Positions 14,689-23,420 of a stretch of DNA of 31,398 bases are shown in pieces. The position numbers were made by a program, and so were the translations under genes. The first letter of the stretch is position 1. Every line of letters begins with the position of its first letter. The notes below the pieces were generated by a model, which had not been told where the DNA came from, did not search any database, and worked only from the letters and a program-made list of their open reading frames with translations. This DNA comes from a virus: positions 1 to 31,398 of the IMG/VR virus record IMGVR_UViG_3300010392_001080. One strand, 5' to 3'.

Positions 14689-17600
14689 TTATTTTTTAAC
14701 TATAGTAACACTAAAACCAAATGATTCAGAGAAACCTGTTCTTTTATTATATATTAGCCTTAAATCAAATGGGTTTGTATTTATGGTTTTTGATGATACA
14801 CTATTATTAATAGTTAAGCCATTTTCAATTTTCTCTGCGTCTGTTAGCTCAGCAGTAGTAAATGTAGATGCTCCTCTTTTTCTACTTGCTAATGTATAAA
14901 ATTCTACCTTATCTATTTTGTAAAGCTTTAAAATATTTTCTCTAATATATTGATTTACATCATCATCTAAAGTTTCTAAATCGCCCCACCCATATAACTT
15001 ATTAACATATTTTTCAAATTGAGCTTTAATTGGAGTAAACAAATATTCCATTAATCTTTTTTGATTAAATAAGTAAAATTCAATAGTAGGTGTTGATGGA
15101 ACCTTCTTAATTTCCCGAGTAAATTTTTTAGCTGGTAGAAATGGTTTTTCATTTTGCACAGCTCTTGTTTTCAACGCAGATCTTGAATTTATTACTTTTT
15201 TATTTAACGTAACTGTTGGCGTATCTTTATACATAAATGTACCATCTATTAAATCAGGTTGTCTTATTGCTGCTTTCACAAAGGGATCTGGCTCAAATGT
15301 TTCTAAAATAATAACCTCTGGAACTTTCAAATATTTAGAACCAAAAAATGATTTTCTTTCAAACATTGATCTTGTACCGATAACATCTTCTATTTGAGAC
15401 TTATCAATACTTTTTGTAAAGTAAGAAGGTTCCCAGTTAGATGAAAATGTATAAAACTCTTTATAGTCAATACCTATCTCATTAATCAGAGGATATAAAC
15501 TAGGGAATGCGCTTTCTTTAGACAGCTCTAATACTGTTGATGGATCTTGCTCATTTATTTTATGATAAAAGAAATTTGGTATTTGTCCAAAGGTAGGATC
15601 CGCACTATTAAACTGTGTATTTTTAAATTTACATAGCTCTAACACCTTTAACTCATATGCCTCATCGTCTCTGCTACCAGTAATATCAAAATCTATATTC
15701 ATATAAGGATCTCTGAAAGAAAGTAATGGCAACGCGTAAGGTGCATAATAACCAGCATGTCTTGCAATTGGTGTAATGTTAGGAGTCTTCTGTAAAGATA
15801 AATCATAACCTACTACATCAGTTAAATTAAATTCAGTTGGTTTAGCCGGAGTTGGTAATACGCCAACATAAATAGATTTAAGAATATCAGTTTGAGCTCT
15901 AAGTTCTATTCCAAATGTTTGAGCCAGTGTACCATCAGTATTTCTAACCTGTGAACCGTCCTTAGCAATAGTTTCATATATTACATTAGGGTTACCTTGA
16001 TTAACTGCATTAAAAATCTGACCAAAACTAACTGCGTTTAATCTATTTGCAAACTGAAGATATCCATTATCTGCAACTGTATAAGATGCGTTTCTTAATT
16101 GGAACTGTGTTGGTAGAGGATTAGGCAAAGTGTATGGAATACCGTTCTTACTAACTTTAGTACATATAAATTGACTAGATGATATTACTTTTTGAATACC
16201 AGCAATTACATAATCATCTAGGCCTACTGAAAATTTTATATCACCATAAGAACCGTCTGCTAATACTCTTAAGTCATTAATAAATTCAGTTTCTTGGCCA
16301 TTATTATTTGGAATACCATTTATTGTAAATAGCCCAGTTGAATTGTCAAAGCTAGATCCATTAAAGCTTATTGCACCATTCAGCGGGTTATCAGTATAAT
16401 CATATTCAGGTGGATTTCCAGTTGTTATTGGTGCACAAGTCGCATCTGTTACAAAAGAACTATTTAAAGAATATAAAGTTGTTCTATCTATTATAGAATC
16501 GCCAGAATTATTTAAGCATTCATCTGCATAGTCTACTGAAATTAACATAACAACAGTTTTCCATTTTTCATTTTTAATAAACTTAATTTGACTCTCAGGT
16601 TTATTAGGTAAGTTAGGTACTAGCATAGCTGAAAAGCGATAATCATTAAAATTACCGTTTCTAACATATGATAATGATCTTGCGTCAAAATCAGGTTTCT
16701 GTGAACCTATAGCTTTATCTTTTGCAATAATTCTAACACCTCGCAAAAATGATTCTGCAAAATTCTTTTCATTTCCTCCATTAAATCTACCGTATCTTAA
16801 CTGCCTATCAATTTCAGTAATTCCACCAGTTGTAAATTTTTCTACAATAAAATAATCATCAAAATAATTCTTTGTAATATCTTGAAAAGTTCCTGGTACA
16901 AAAACTTGTCCTGTGATAGGATTTGGATTTATACTATCAGTTGGTGCAGTGTCAATATAACTCCATGAACTCTTAATTGCATCTTGTGTAAAGTATTGTG
17001 GAAATTCAGAAAGATAATACCATTCATGGCTAAATCCACTAGCTTCTTGTACTATATCCCATTTTGATGGTGCAAAGTTATTTAAACCAAATGCTAAATT
17101 AACATCTAATCTATATGGGTGATTTCTCACATCTTTACCATCATTAACCCATGCCCATTTATTAATATAAGGAGCAATTCTTGATACACTAGCTAAAGAA
17201 GTTAAAAAGTTTTCTTCTAATCTGATATATTCACTAGCAATGTATTCATCATTAGGGTTTTGTTTTTCATTGTCATTTAGCAACCCAATAAGATTATAAA
17301 AACCACCGTTAGAATAAAAATCTTTAATTTGCGGATTAGTGCTTATTCCTACTAATGTTGTAGTTCCTGGTGTGGTTTGATTGTATTCAGCATACTCATA
17401 ATCTAATTCACCTTCTTGGCTGTACATTGTACTATAAAAATCAAAATCAAAATCTCTTACTTCAAAAAATGAGAATCTACCAAATGATGGTTTATAATCT
17501 GAATATAGCGCAACTTGATTAGATCGTGTAATCATTATCTGATTATCATTACATGTTATTACTGCATACTTATCAATATCAGTATAACCTATAATTCTAT

Positions 17601-19410
17601 TAAAGCCATCAAATATAGGTTCTTCAGTGTATGGTACCCAATCACCAATAACCGCATAATTACCAGTAGTTTGTACAAAGTTACCTTTTACAAATCTATC
17701 TTGGTCTCCTAGTTCAACTTTTATTAAACTATCAGTTACATTATTTCCACCTACAAAGTTTTGCATAGGTGTTGCAACGGTTGTTTGTGGGTATGATTCT
17801 ATTTGTTCAAACTGCTCAGGATATGCGCTATCCATTTCAAATTTTAATTGATTAAATCTACTACCACTAAGTCTTGACTTAATGTAAACAGTACTATCAT
17901 TGTAAGTAGCATTAAAAAATCTATCATTTTCATTTATACCTTTATTAATAGCAGATGTTAAAGATTGTGCAACTTCTTGTATAGTTCCGTTTGGATTAAA
18001 GAACTTTTCAAATGATTTACCCGGTATTGTAGCTAGCGTACTATCAGCAGTTATAGTTCCTGTTAAATTAATTCCATCATATAAAGATATACGAGAACCT
18101 TCAACTACATTATCTAATATTTTTAAATATGCCTGGGCAAAACCAAGATGACTAATAATACTTGCGTTTGCAAAAGTATCAGGTGATTTATAACCTGTAA
18201 ATAAAGATACGTCTACCTTTGTATCAAATAATCTAATTTGATTTTCTCCCCAAGTAGAGCCTTTTTTAATTGTATGAAAATCATCATCTTTATCCTTAAC
18301 ATAAAAAACAGATTCAACATCATTAACACGAGTTGGTGTCGGTAGGCCAGTAATAGTAGTTGTCTTACTTGGATCCAAAAATAATAATACACCATTTTCA
18401 TTTGTAATTTCAAATGGTGTATTTAAATATTGTGAAACCTCAGTAATAGTTTTTATTTTTGGCAGTTGGCTTTTTTCTGTATTTTTAAAGAACGCTTCTC
18501 CAGATAAATCAAACTGACCTTCCTCCACTTCATTAACATACATACCAAAATATCTGTTAATAGAATATTCGTCAGCAGTTGGATCATCAAATAAAAATTC
18601 TAAATTTAAAAGATTAGCTAAAAGTATTCCATTATTTTGAAATCCTTGTGTAAATAAATAATCATCTTGCATAATAGTAGAATCTTTTACTATTAAGTCT
18701 TTATATGCAAAATTACCACTGCTAGTAAAGCCTCCATATTTATAAGATATACCATTCCAAAGAATTGGCTCATCTTTTCTCCATGTCATATTAAGTGGTA
18801 CCTCTGGAAAAGTTTCTTGATTTCTGTAATTTCTAATATAAGATCCTAACGCAGTACCTTCAGTTAAATCAAAAGTTTTAATTGCAGTACAATTTTCTAA
18901 AACTTGTTTTGAAAAATTAGCAGATGTTTGTGCATTAGTAGCATTTTCATTTTCAGTAGAGGCTTTTACATTATTCACAGCAGCTGGGCCATCTAATCTA
19001 AATATTACAAAGGCACTAGGCATTTGATCATTTAACCATAGCGGTGCAAGTGTTCCTAAACTTTGTGAATATGATTCGGATGCAATAGATCTAGTACCTG
19101 CTGCATAAAACATTTCATATTGATTTCTATAATTTGAAAGTACAGCAGTATCCTCAAATTCTTGAAATATTTCATACGCCGCCTCTATTGGGAATTTACC
19201 ACTGTCAAAAAACCTAAAGACATCTTGGTCATAGGTACTAGTACCATCAACCTTAAAGGCTTTAAATTTCTGAGAAGACAATCTAGTGTTGGCACTAAAT
19301 GATTCTAAGTAAATATCTGTTCCATCAGATACTACTTTAACATTCCCTGTTAATTTAGGATTTGTCCTTATAATACTATATGATGCTTTATCAAGCAGTT
19401 GTTCAGCCAT
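14689..19410 (-). CDS. Giant virion protein, probable baseplate/tail component
   Basis: A 1573-aa protein, the largest in the window. It opens LLDKASYSIIRTNPKLTGNV, with no signal peptide, and continues with many short aromatic, Asn/Asp-rich beta segments typical of baseplate and fibre proteins. The N-terminal ~150 residues look like a conserved assembly domain (KFPIEAAYEIFQEFED, then LGTLAPLWLNDQMPSAFVIF). The C-terminal ~180 residues hold more charged helical sequence (YLFNQKRLMEYLFTPIKAQF and following). I recognise no enzymatic motif or named family. The gene follows a 69-base gap carrying a small stem that would cover the start. Its place between the wedge genes and the collagen fibre suggests a peripheral baseplate or fibre-base protein. 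Confidence 0.78.
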   Translation of the reverse strand: MAEQLLDKASYSIIRTNPKLTGNVKVVSDGTDIYLESFSANTRLSSQKFKAFKVDGTSTYDQDVFRFFDSGKFPIEAAYEIFQEFEDTAVLSNYRNQYEMFYAAGTRSIASESYSQSLGTLAPLWLNDQMPSAFVIFRLDGPAAVNNVKASTENENATNAQTSANFSKQVLENCTAIKTFDLTEGTALGSYIRNYRNQETFPEVPLNMTWRKDEPILWNGISYKYGGFTSSGNFAYKDLIVKDSTIMQDDYLFTQGFQNNGILLANLLNLEFLFDDPTADEYSINRYFGMYVNEVEEGQFDLSGEAFFKNTEKSQLPKIKTITEVSQYLNTPFEITNENGVLLFLDPSKTTTITGLPTPTRVNDVESVFYVKDKDDDFHTIKKGSTWGENQIRLFDTKVDVSLFTGYKSPDTFANASIISHLGFAQAYLKILDNVVEGSRISLYDGINLTGTITADSTLATIPGKSFEKFFNPNGTIQEVAQSLTSAINKGINENDRFFNATYNDSTVYIKSRLSGSRFNQLKFEMDSAYPEQFEQIESYPQTTVATPMQNFVGGNNVTDSLIKVELGDQDRFVKGNFVQTTGNYAVIGDWVPYTEEPIFDGFNRIIGYTDIDKYAVITCNDNQIMITRSNQVALYSDYKPSFGRFSFFEVRDFDFDFYSTMYSQEGELDYEYAEYNQTTPGTTTLVGISTNPQIKDFYSNGGFYNLIGLLNDNEKQNPNDEYIASEYIRLEENFLTSLASVSRIAPYINKWAWVNDGKDVRNHPYRLDVNLAFGLNNFAPSKWDIVQEASGFSHEWYYLSEFPQYFTQDAIKSSWSYIDTAPTDSINPNPITGQVFVPGTFQDITKNYFDDYFIVEKFTTGGITEIDRQLRYGRFNGGNEKNFAESFLRGVRIIAKDKAIGSQKPDFDARSLSYVRNGNFNDYRFSAMLVPNLPNKPESQIKFIKNEKWKTVVMLISVDYADECLNNSGDSIIDRTTLYSLNSSFVTDATCAPITTGNPPEYDYTDNPLNGAISFNGSSFDNSTGLFTINGIPNNNGQETEFINDLRVLADGSYGDIKFSVGLDDYVIAGIQKVISSSQFICTKVSKNGIPYTLPNPLPTQFQLRNASYTVADNGYLQFANRLNAVSFGQIFNAVNQGNPNVIYETIAKDGSQVRNTDGTLAQTFGIELRAQTDILKSIYVGVLPTPAKPTEFNLTDVVGYDLSLQKTPNITPIARHAGYYAPYALPLLSFRDPYMNIDFDITGSRDDEAYELKVLELCKFKNTQFNSADPTFGQIPNFFYHKINEQDPSTVLELSKESAFPSLYPLINEIGIDYKEFYTFSSNWEPSYFTKSIDKSQIEDVIGTRSMFERKSFFGSKYLKVPEVIILETFEPDPFVKAAIRQPDLIDGTFMYKDTPTVTLNKKVINSRSALKTRAVQNEKPFLPAKKFTREIKKVPSTPTIEFYLFNQKRLMEYLFTPIKAQFEKYVNKLYGWGDLETLDDDVNQYIRENILKLYKIDKVEFYTLASRKRGASTFTTAELTDAEKIENGLTINNSVSSKTINTNPFDLRLIYNKRTGFSESFGFSVTIVKK

Positions 19411-19448
19411 TTATCTTTCACTTTTTTTATTTATTCACCAAAGATAAA
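19410..19448 (-). promoter_or_regulatory. Possible start-codon-covering stem and promoter-like box
   Basis: On the coding strand TTTATCTTT (19448-19440) is the exact complement of AAAGATAAA (19418-19410), whose last base is the A of the start codon of the 1573-aa gene. The stem would be nine pairs, eight of them A-U, with a 21-base loop holding GAATAAATAAAAAAAG. The upstream arm also contains TATCTTTG (19446-19439), matching the Bacteroidetes -7 box TAnnTTTG, but no matching -33 box is seen. Function is uncertain. Confidence 0.25.
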
Positions 19449-19479
19449 GTTAAAATAAATCTGAAGTAATTACAGATTA

Positions 19480-22400
19480 TTAGTTAGGTGCTACAATACC
19501 ACTGAAGTTTTTGCGACCGCCTCCGCCCGTTGCACCACCACCACGAGTTACGGTAGTTTGAGTTATCGAAGGCTGCAGTGTTGCCACTACCTTTTCTAAA
19601 TCATTAAGTCCTTTTGTAACAGTTGCTTTAGGGAAATTATCAATACTTAATCTATCAGATCTATACTTAGCTGAAACTTCAATATCAAATTGTACAACAT
19701 CAGAATTATTTGGAAATAAATCAAAACCTATTCTTTTTGCATATGTAAGATTAACAGTAGATCCAGTTGAATCACCTCCAATATTACCTAAACCGCTCCC
19801 GGTTGTAACACCAAAATAATCAGTCATTCTATATTGAAAAACTAAAGGAACACTAATCGAATTCTGTTGTCCAAATTGAATATTCTCAAACGATTGAATA
19901 GAGTCACCATCTACTTGTATATTTTCATGATTATCAGCAGATATGAATAAATAAGATCCGCATGATTGCTTACCTAAAGTATATTGGTCAAAATTTTCAA
20001 ATGATGACTTTGAATTTCTATCATAACCACCTGTAATGTAATTACCACTAGTTGGATCCCAAAGATTTTCTAAATTTGCAACTGTTAGCGATGGGCTAGG
20101 TTGCAATATCTGAGTATTAAACGGTGGATCAAAGTTAATTGTCCCAAGACTTACTGTAAGATTAGCCAAGTCAGTAACATTTTCATTTAAATACATTCCT
20201 TGTTGGCGACCAAAAGTATTACTTGATGGTAATGGTGCAAACTTAGACTGTCTAAATAACACAGCAGCAGTTCCTATTCCACTATTAATATCAGGAACAC
20301 CTGGATTTGCTGGCACAGCGTTTCCTGTTGTACAGTTAATTCCACCTGCAGGTATATTAGCCGGTAAGGTTTGAGTATCACCAGTCAATGCTATGTATGC
20401 ATTTCTATATGTAGTATAATTTGTTAACCATGGGTGAGCAATTGAAACCGAAACTACATTGTCCCCTGCAAAATATGAAGCTCTTGTTGTTGGTAAACCT
20501 GATGGTAGGAAACCACCACCCCAAATAAATTCAGCAGTTGGGTTACCTACATTAGAAGCAGCTGTTACATTATAGAAATTTTCTATAGTATCTAAATTAA
20601 GAGTGTACGCTGTTGCACTTGGGTTTATATAACTGTAAAAAGTATCATCATTTGATACGTCGCTAAATCTACTATAAATAAACTGATTTTTATTTTGTGT
20701 TGATTGAAACGGTGGCAATGAAACAGTTTGCCCATATGCTGTGGCTGCTGTTACATTTGGATTAGTTAATAAAATAGGTGTGAGATCATATTTTCTAACA
20801 ACATTATAATCAACATCATCAGACCTGTATGTAGCTCTACCATTTTTTTGATTAACTGCACTGTTATCTAACCATGAATATGTTGCTGGTAAAATTGTAC
20901 TACCGCTTGATACATCGTTTAGAGTATATGAAGGGTTTTCAGATTGATTTACCATCCTTGCTCTACCTCCAGTAACTCTGGATATTAATTGTAATGTTGA
21001 TTGTGCAGTATTTGCAATATTAATAAAATATGTTTTAGTTATAATCGCTCCTCTAGGATCATCTAAACCATCTACTTCTTGTGAATAAAATCCAGCAAAA
21101 ATATTAGTAATTGCATTCCTTCTTAAACTAAAAGTATTTCCTGCATCATCTACTAATGTAGTATTTAATTCACCAACAGCATTATTTAAAATTTCAGCAA
21201 ATAAATCTAATTGATTTTGCATTTCTGTTAACTTAGTAAATAAATCAATAGGGGTTTGATTTTCTGATAAAAATCCTGAAGCTATTACTGGAGTTGAATG
21301 CGCAAAGTATGTTTCATTAGCAGTAAATGAACTACTTAAATGGGTAGGTAATCCCATAGCTTCTAAATTTTCTTCCAATAAAACTAATGCTAAATCTGCT
21401 TGGTTCTGTGCTAACACTGCTTCGGTTGCATTATCAGAACTTAAATCAACTGGGAACTCAACTCTTATTGCATCACTCCATTCACTTGTTAATGGATTAG
21501 ATGGCCAACCTGCTTCTGATATGGATTTTACTTGTATTTCTACCTGTTCACCTTTTCTAATAGGAATGTCTAATTGATTAATATTAACTGAGTCAGCATT
21601 ATCATCATTAATAGGGGCCCATTCATATACTCCTGTTACTGAATTTTTTATTCTAGGTCTTACTACACTATCAACAACAATGTAATTTGAAAATGCACCT
21701 TGGCTTGTACCACTGCCATCTGTAAATGAAAATTGACTCACAGGGTTAGCAGCACCGTCTGCAGAAAGATATCTATAACGATATTGAAATTTTATAATAT
21801 CCTGAACACCAGTTGCAGGGAATGACTTTTCTTGTGGCATTGCCCAAAATCCTCTTACTCTATATTTAGGTGATATACTCTTAACGGAGTTATCCTTTGC
21901 AGATGCACTTATCTCAGTAACTACTGATGAATAAAGTTTTGCCGCAGACCCTTTCTCGGTAACAAGACCTTGTAATGCATTCTTATCTGCATCTCGCTCA
22001 ACCTCAGTTGAATAATTAGTTGTTTGTATTCTTTCTCTACTTTGAGCTATTGAAACATCCAATTCACTTAAAGTAGCCTGAACAGTATTTTTCTGATTAT
22101 TTAAATCTACGAGTTGTACTATAGCATCTGACTTACTAACTTGTGCATTAATTAAAGATACAGTAAAATCATCTGATGATAACACTGGTGCATTTGGTAT
22201 TAATCCTTCTCTACTAGTAGGCATCTTATCTTGTGCAAATGATAATAAGTACCTTCCAAAATCAACAGCATTTCTTTGATAATAATCAGCTAAGTTTTGT
22301 AGGTTACCGCTTGAATCAATTGTGTTTAAATCATTAGTATAAAAACCACTACCCGGCGACCAATTAACTGCAGGTATTTTTGAATTAGGATCAATAGGCT

Positions 22401-23397
22401 TTACAAAGGTTACACACCTTTCATTAAATCCTACAGTAACATCAACTTCTAATAAGTCATTTAATGAAGACCCAACTTTTAATACATCAGCACCAATACT
22501 TATAGTTCTAGACCCTTCTTGTAATCTCACTGTTACAGAATTAGTACTTGAATCAATTTGTGTTACAGTATATCTTGTATCAACTGGTGTAGATACAACT
22601 TCTAAGCTATCACCTACTTTTAGTTGGACTGTATCTGCAAAATCAGCCTCTGAATCAGTATAAAATATTTTATTAAGCTTATAAAGTTTTTGGATAGTTG
22701 TTTGCTCAACACCATTAACTGTTTCTGTTATACTTTCTTCACCAATTCTTATTACACTAAAGTTACCTGAAAATCTCTTGTCTCTTGGCGGTAGATCAAC
22801 TACTGCTTCATCTAATACATAAGATATGTTCTTTTCAACTATCTGTTGTAAAAACTTATTATAATTAATTTCCGAGCTTCCATTATATTCATTTTCAAAA
22901 TAATTAATTTTACTTTGACTATTAGTATTTAAAATATAGCGCTGTACGATAGCCCTCTCGGTATCAATAGGAGCCTGTCCGGTAATATCAAATGAGATAT
23001 ACAGTAATGGATTAATCAACTCTTCAAAGAACCAGTTAGGCTTTATATTGAATTCATTAACTGAATTAATTGTAGTTAAGTCAGCGGCCTCAGTTGGCAA
23101 CTGAGCTAATACTAATTTTCTAAACGTACCATCTGGTAATCTTATTGAGCTATTAGCATCATTAAAATTAGTTATAGTATTAATATTTGTATTTAACCTA
23201 TCAACTGAATTTTTAAGATATCCAAAACTTGGTATAGTAAGCCTAGAATTAGTCCCATCATTATTTTGTATGTTAACAGTTACAGAATCTCTGCTTGAAG
23301 TAATCGCTTGATTAACTTTCTCAAAGCTCTCCAGTGAATTGTTAAAGAGTCTTAACAATTCTGGAAGCAAAGTTTGTATTGAATTATTTTCAGCCAT
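19480..23397 (-). CDS. Large virion protein with coiled coil and fibronectin-like domain
   Basis: A 1305-aa protein. Helical N-terminus (LLPELLRLFNNSLESFEKVN), beta-rich region to about 410, a predicted coiled coil at about 418-498 (LVDLNNQKNTVQATLSELD and following), then a fibronectin-III-like module at about 511-650. The latter is marked by IIKFQYRYRYLSADG, GEQVEIQVKSISEAGWPSNP and the WSDAIRVEFP end. The C-terminal half is Asn/Thr/Ser-rich beta sequence, closing with a glycine-rich RGGGATGGGGRKNFSG. Fibronectin-like modules of this type are common in tail hub and baseplate proteins. The gene is 23 bases after the 709-aa gene behind a TTAAATAAATAATAAAA leader. Exact position in the virion is unknown. 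Confidence 0.78.
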   Translation of the reverse strand: MAENNSIQTLLPELLRLFNNSLESFEKVNQAITSSRDSVTVNIQNNDGTNSRLTIPSFGYLKNSVDRLNTNINTITNFNDANSSIRLPDGTFRKLVLAQLPTEAADLTTINSVNEFNIKPNWFFEELINPLLYISFDITGQAPIDTERAIVQRYILNTNSQSKINYFENEYNGSSEINYNKFLQQIVEKNISYVLDEAVVDLPPRDKRFSGNFSVIRIGEESITETVNGVEQTTIQKLYKLNKIFYTDSEADFADTVQLKVGDSLEVVSTPVDTRYTVTQIDSSTNSVTVRLQEGSRTISIGADVLKVGSSLNDLLEVDVTVGFNERCVTFVKPIDPNSKIPAVNWSPGSGFYTNDLNTIDSSGNLQNLADYYQRNAVDFGRYLLSFAQDKMPTSREGLIPNAPVLSSDDFTVSLINAQVSKSDAIVQLVDLNNQKNTVQATLSELDVSIAQSRERIQTTNYSTEVERDADKNALQGLVTEKGSAAKLYSSVVTEISASAKDNSVKSISPKYRVRGFWAMPQEKSFPATGVQDIIKFQYRYRYLSADGAANPVSQFSFTDGSGTSQGAFSNYIVVDSVVRPRIKNSVTGVYEWAPINDDNADSVNINQLDIPIRKGEQVEIQVKSISEAGWPSNPLTSEWSDAIRVEFPVDLSSDNATEAVLAQNQADLALVLLEENLEAMGLPTHLSSSFTANETYFAHSTPVIASGFLSENQTPIDLFTKLTEMQNQLDLFAEILNNAVGELNTTLVDDAGNTFSLRRNAITNIFAGFYSQEVDGLDDPRGAIITKTYFINIANTAQSTLQLISRVTGGRARMVNQSENPSYTLNDVSSGSTILPATYSWLDNSAVNQKNGRATYRSDDVDYNVVRKYDLTPILLTNPNVTAATAYGQTVSLPPFQSTQNKNQFIYSRFSDVSNDDTFYSYINPSATAYTLNLDTIENFYNVTAASNVGNPTAEFIWGGGFLPSGLPTTRASYFAGDNVVSVSIAHPWLTNYTTYRNAYIALTGDTQTLPANIPAGGINCTTGNAVPANPGVPDINSGIGTAAVLFRQSKFAPLPSSNTFGRQQGMYLNENVTDLANLTVSLGTINFDPPFNTQILQPSPSLTVANLENLWDPTSGNYITGGYDRNSKSSFENFDQYTLGKQSCGSYLFISADNHENIQVDGDSIQSFENIQFGQQNSISVPLVFQYRMTDYFGVTTGSGLGNIGGDSTGSTVNLTYAKRIGFDLFPNNSDVVQFDIEVSAKYRSDRLSIDNFPKATVTKGLNDLEKVVATLQPSITQTTVTRGGGATGGGGRKNFSGIVAPN

Positions 23398-23420
23398 TAT
23401 CTAGGTTTCAATTTTATTAT

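Noticed and set aside
14672-14899. Plus-strand hydrophobic 75-aa open frame with membrane-like start
   Set aside because: Antisense to the end of the 1573-aa gene; the hydrophobic look arises from complementing A-rich codons.
17515-17712. Plus-strand 65-aa open frame
   Set aside because: Antisense to the 1573-aa gene and without coding features.
18213-18413. Minus-strand 66-aa open frame in another frame
   Set aside because: Fully inside the 1573-aa gene, which is continuous across the region.
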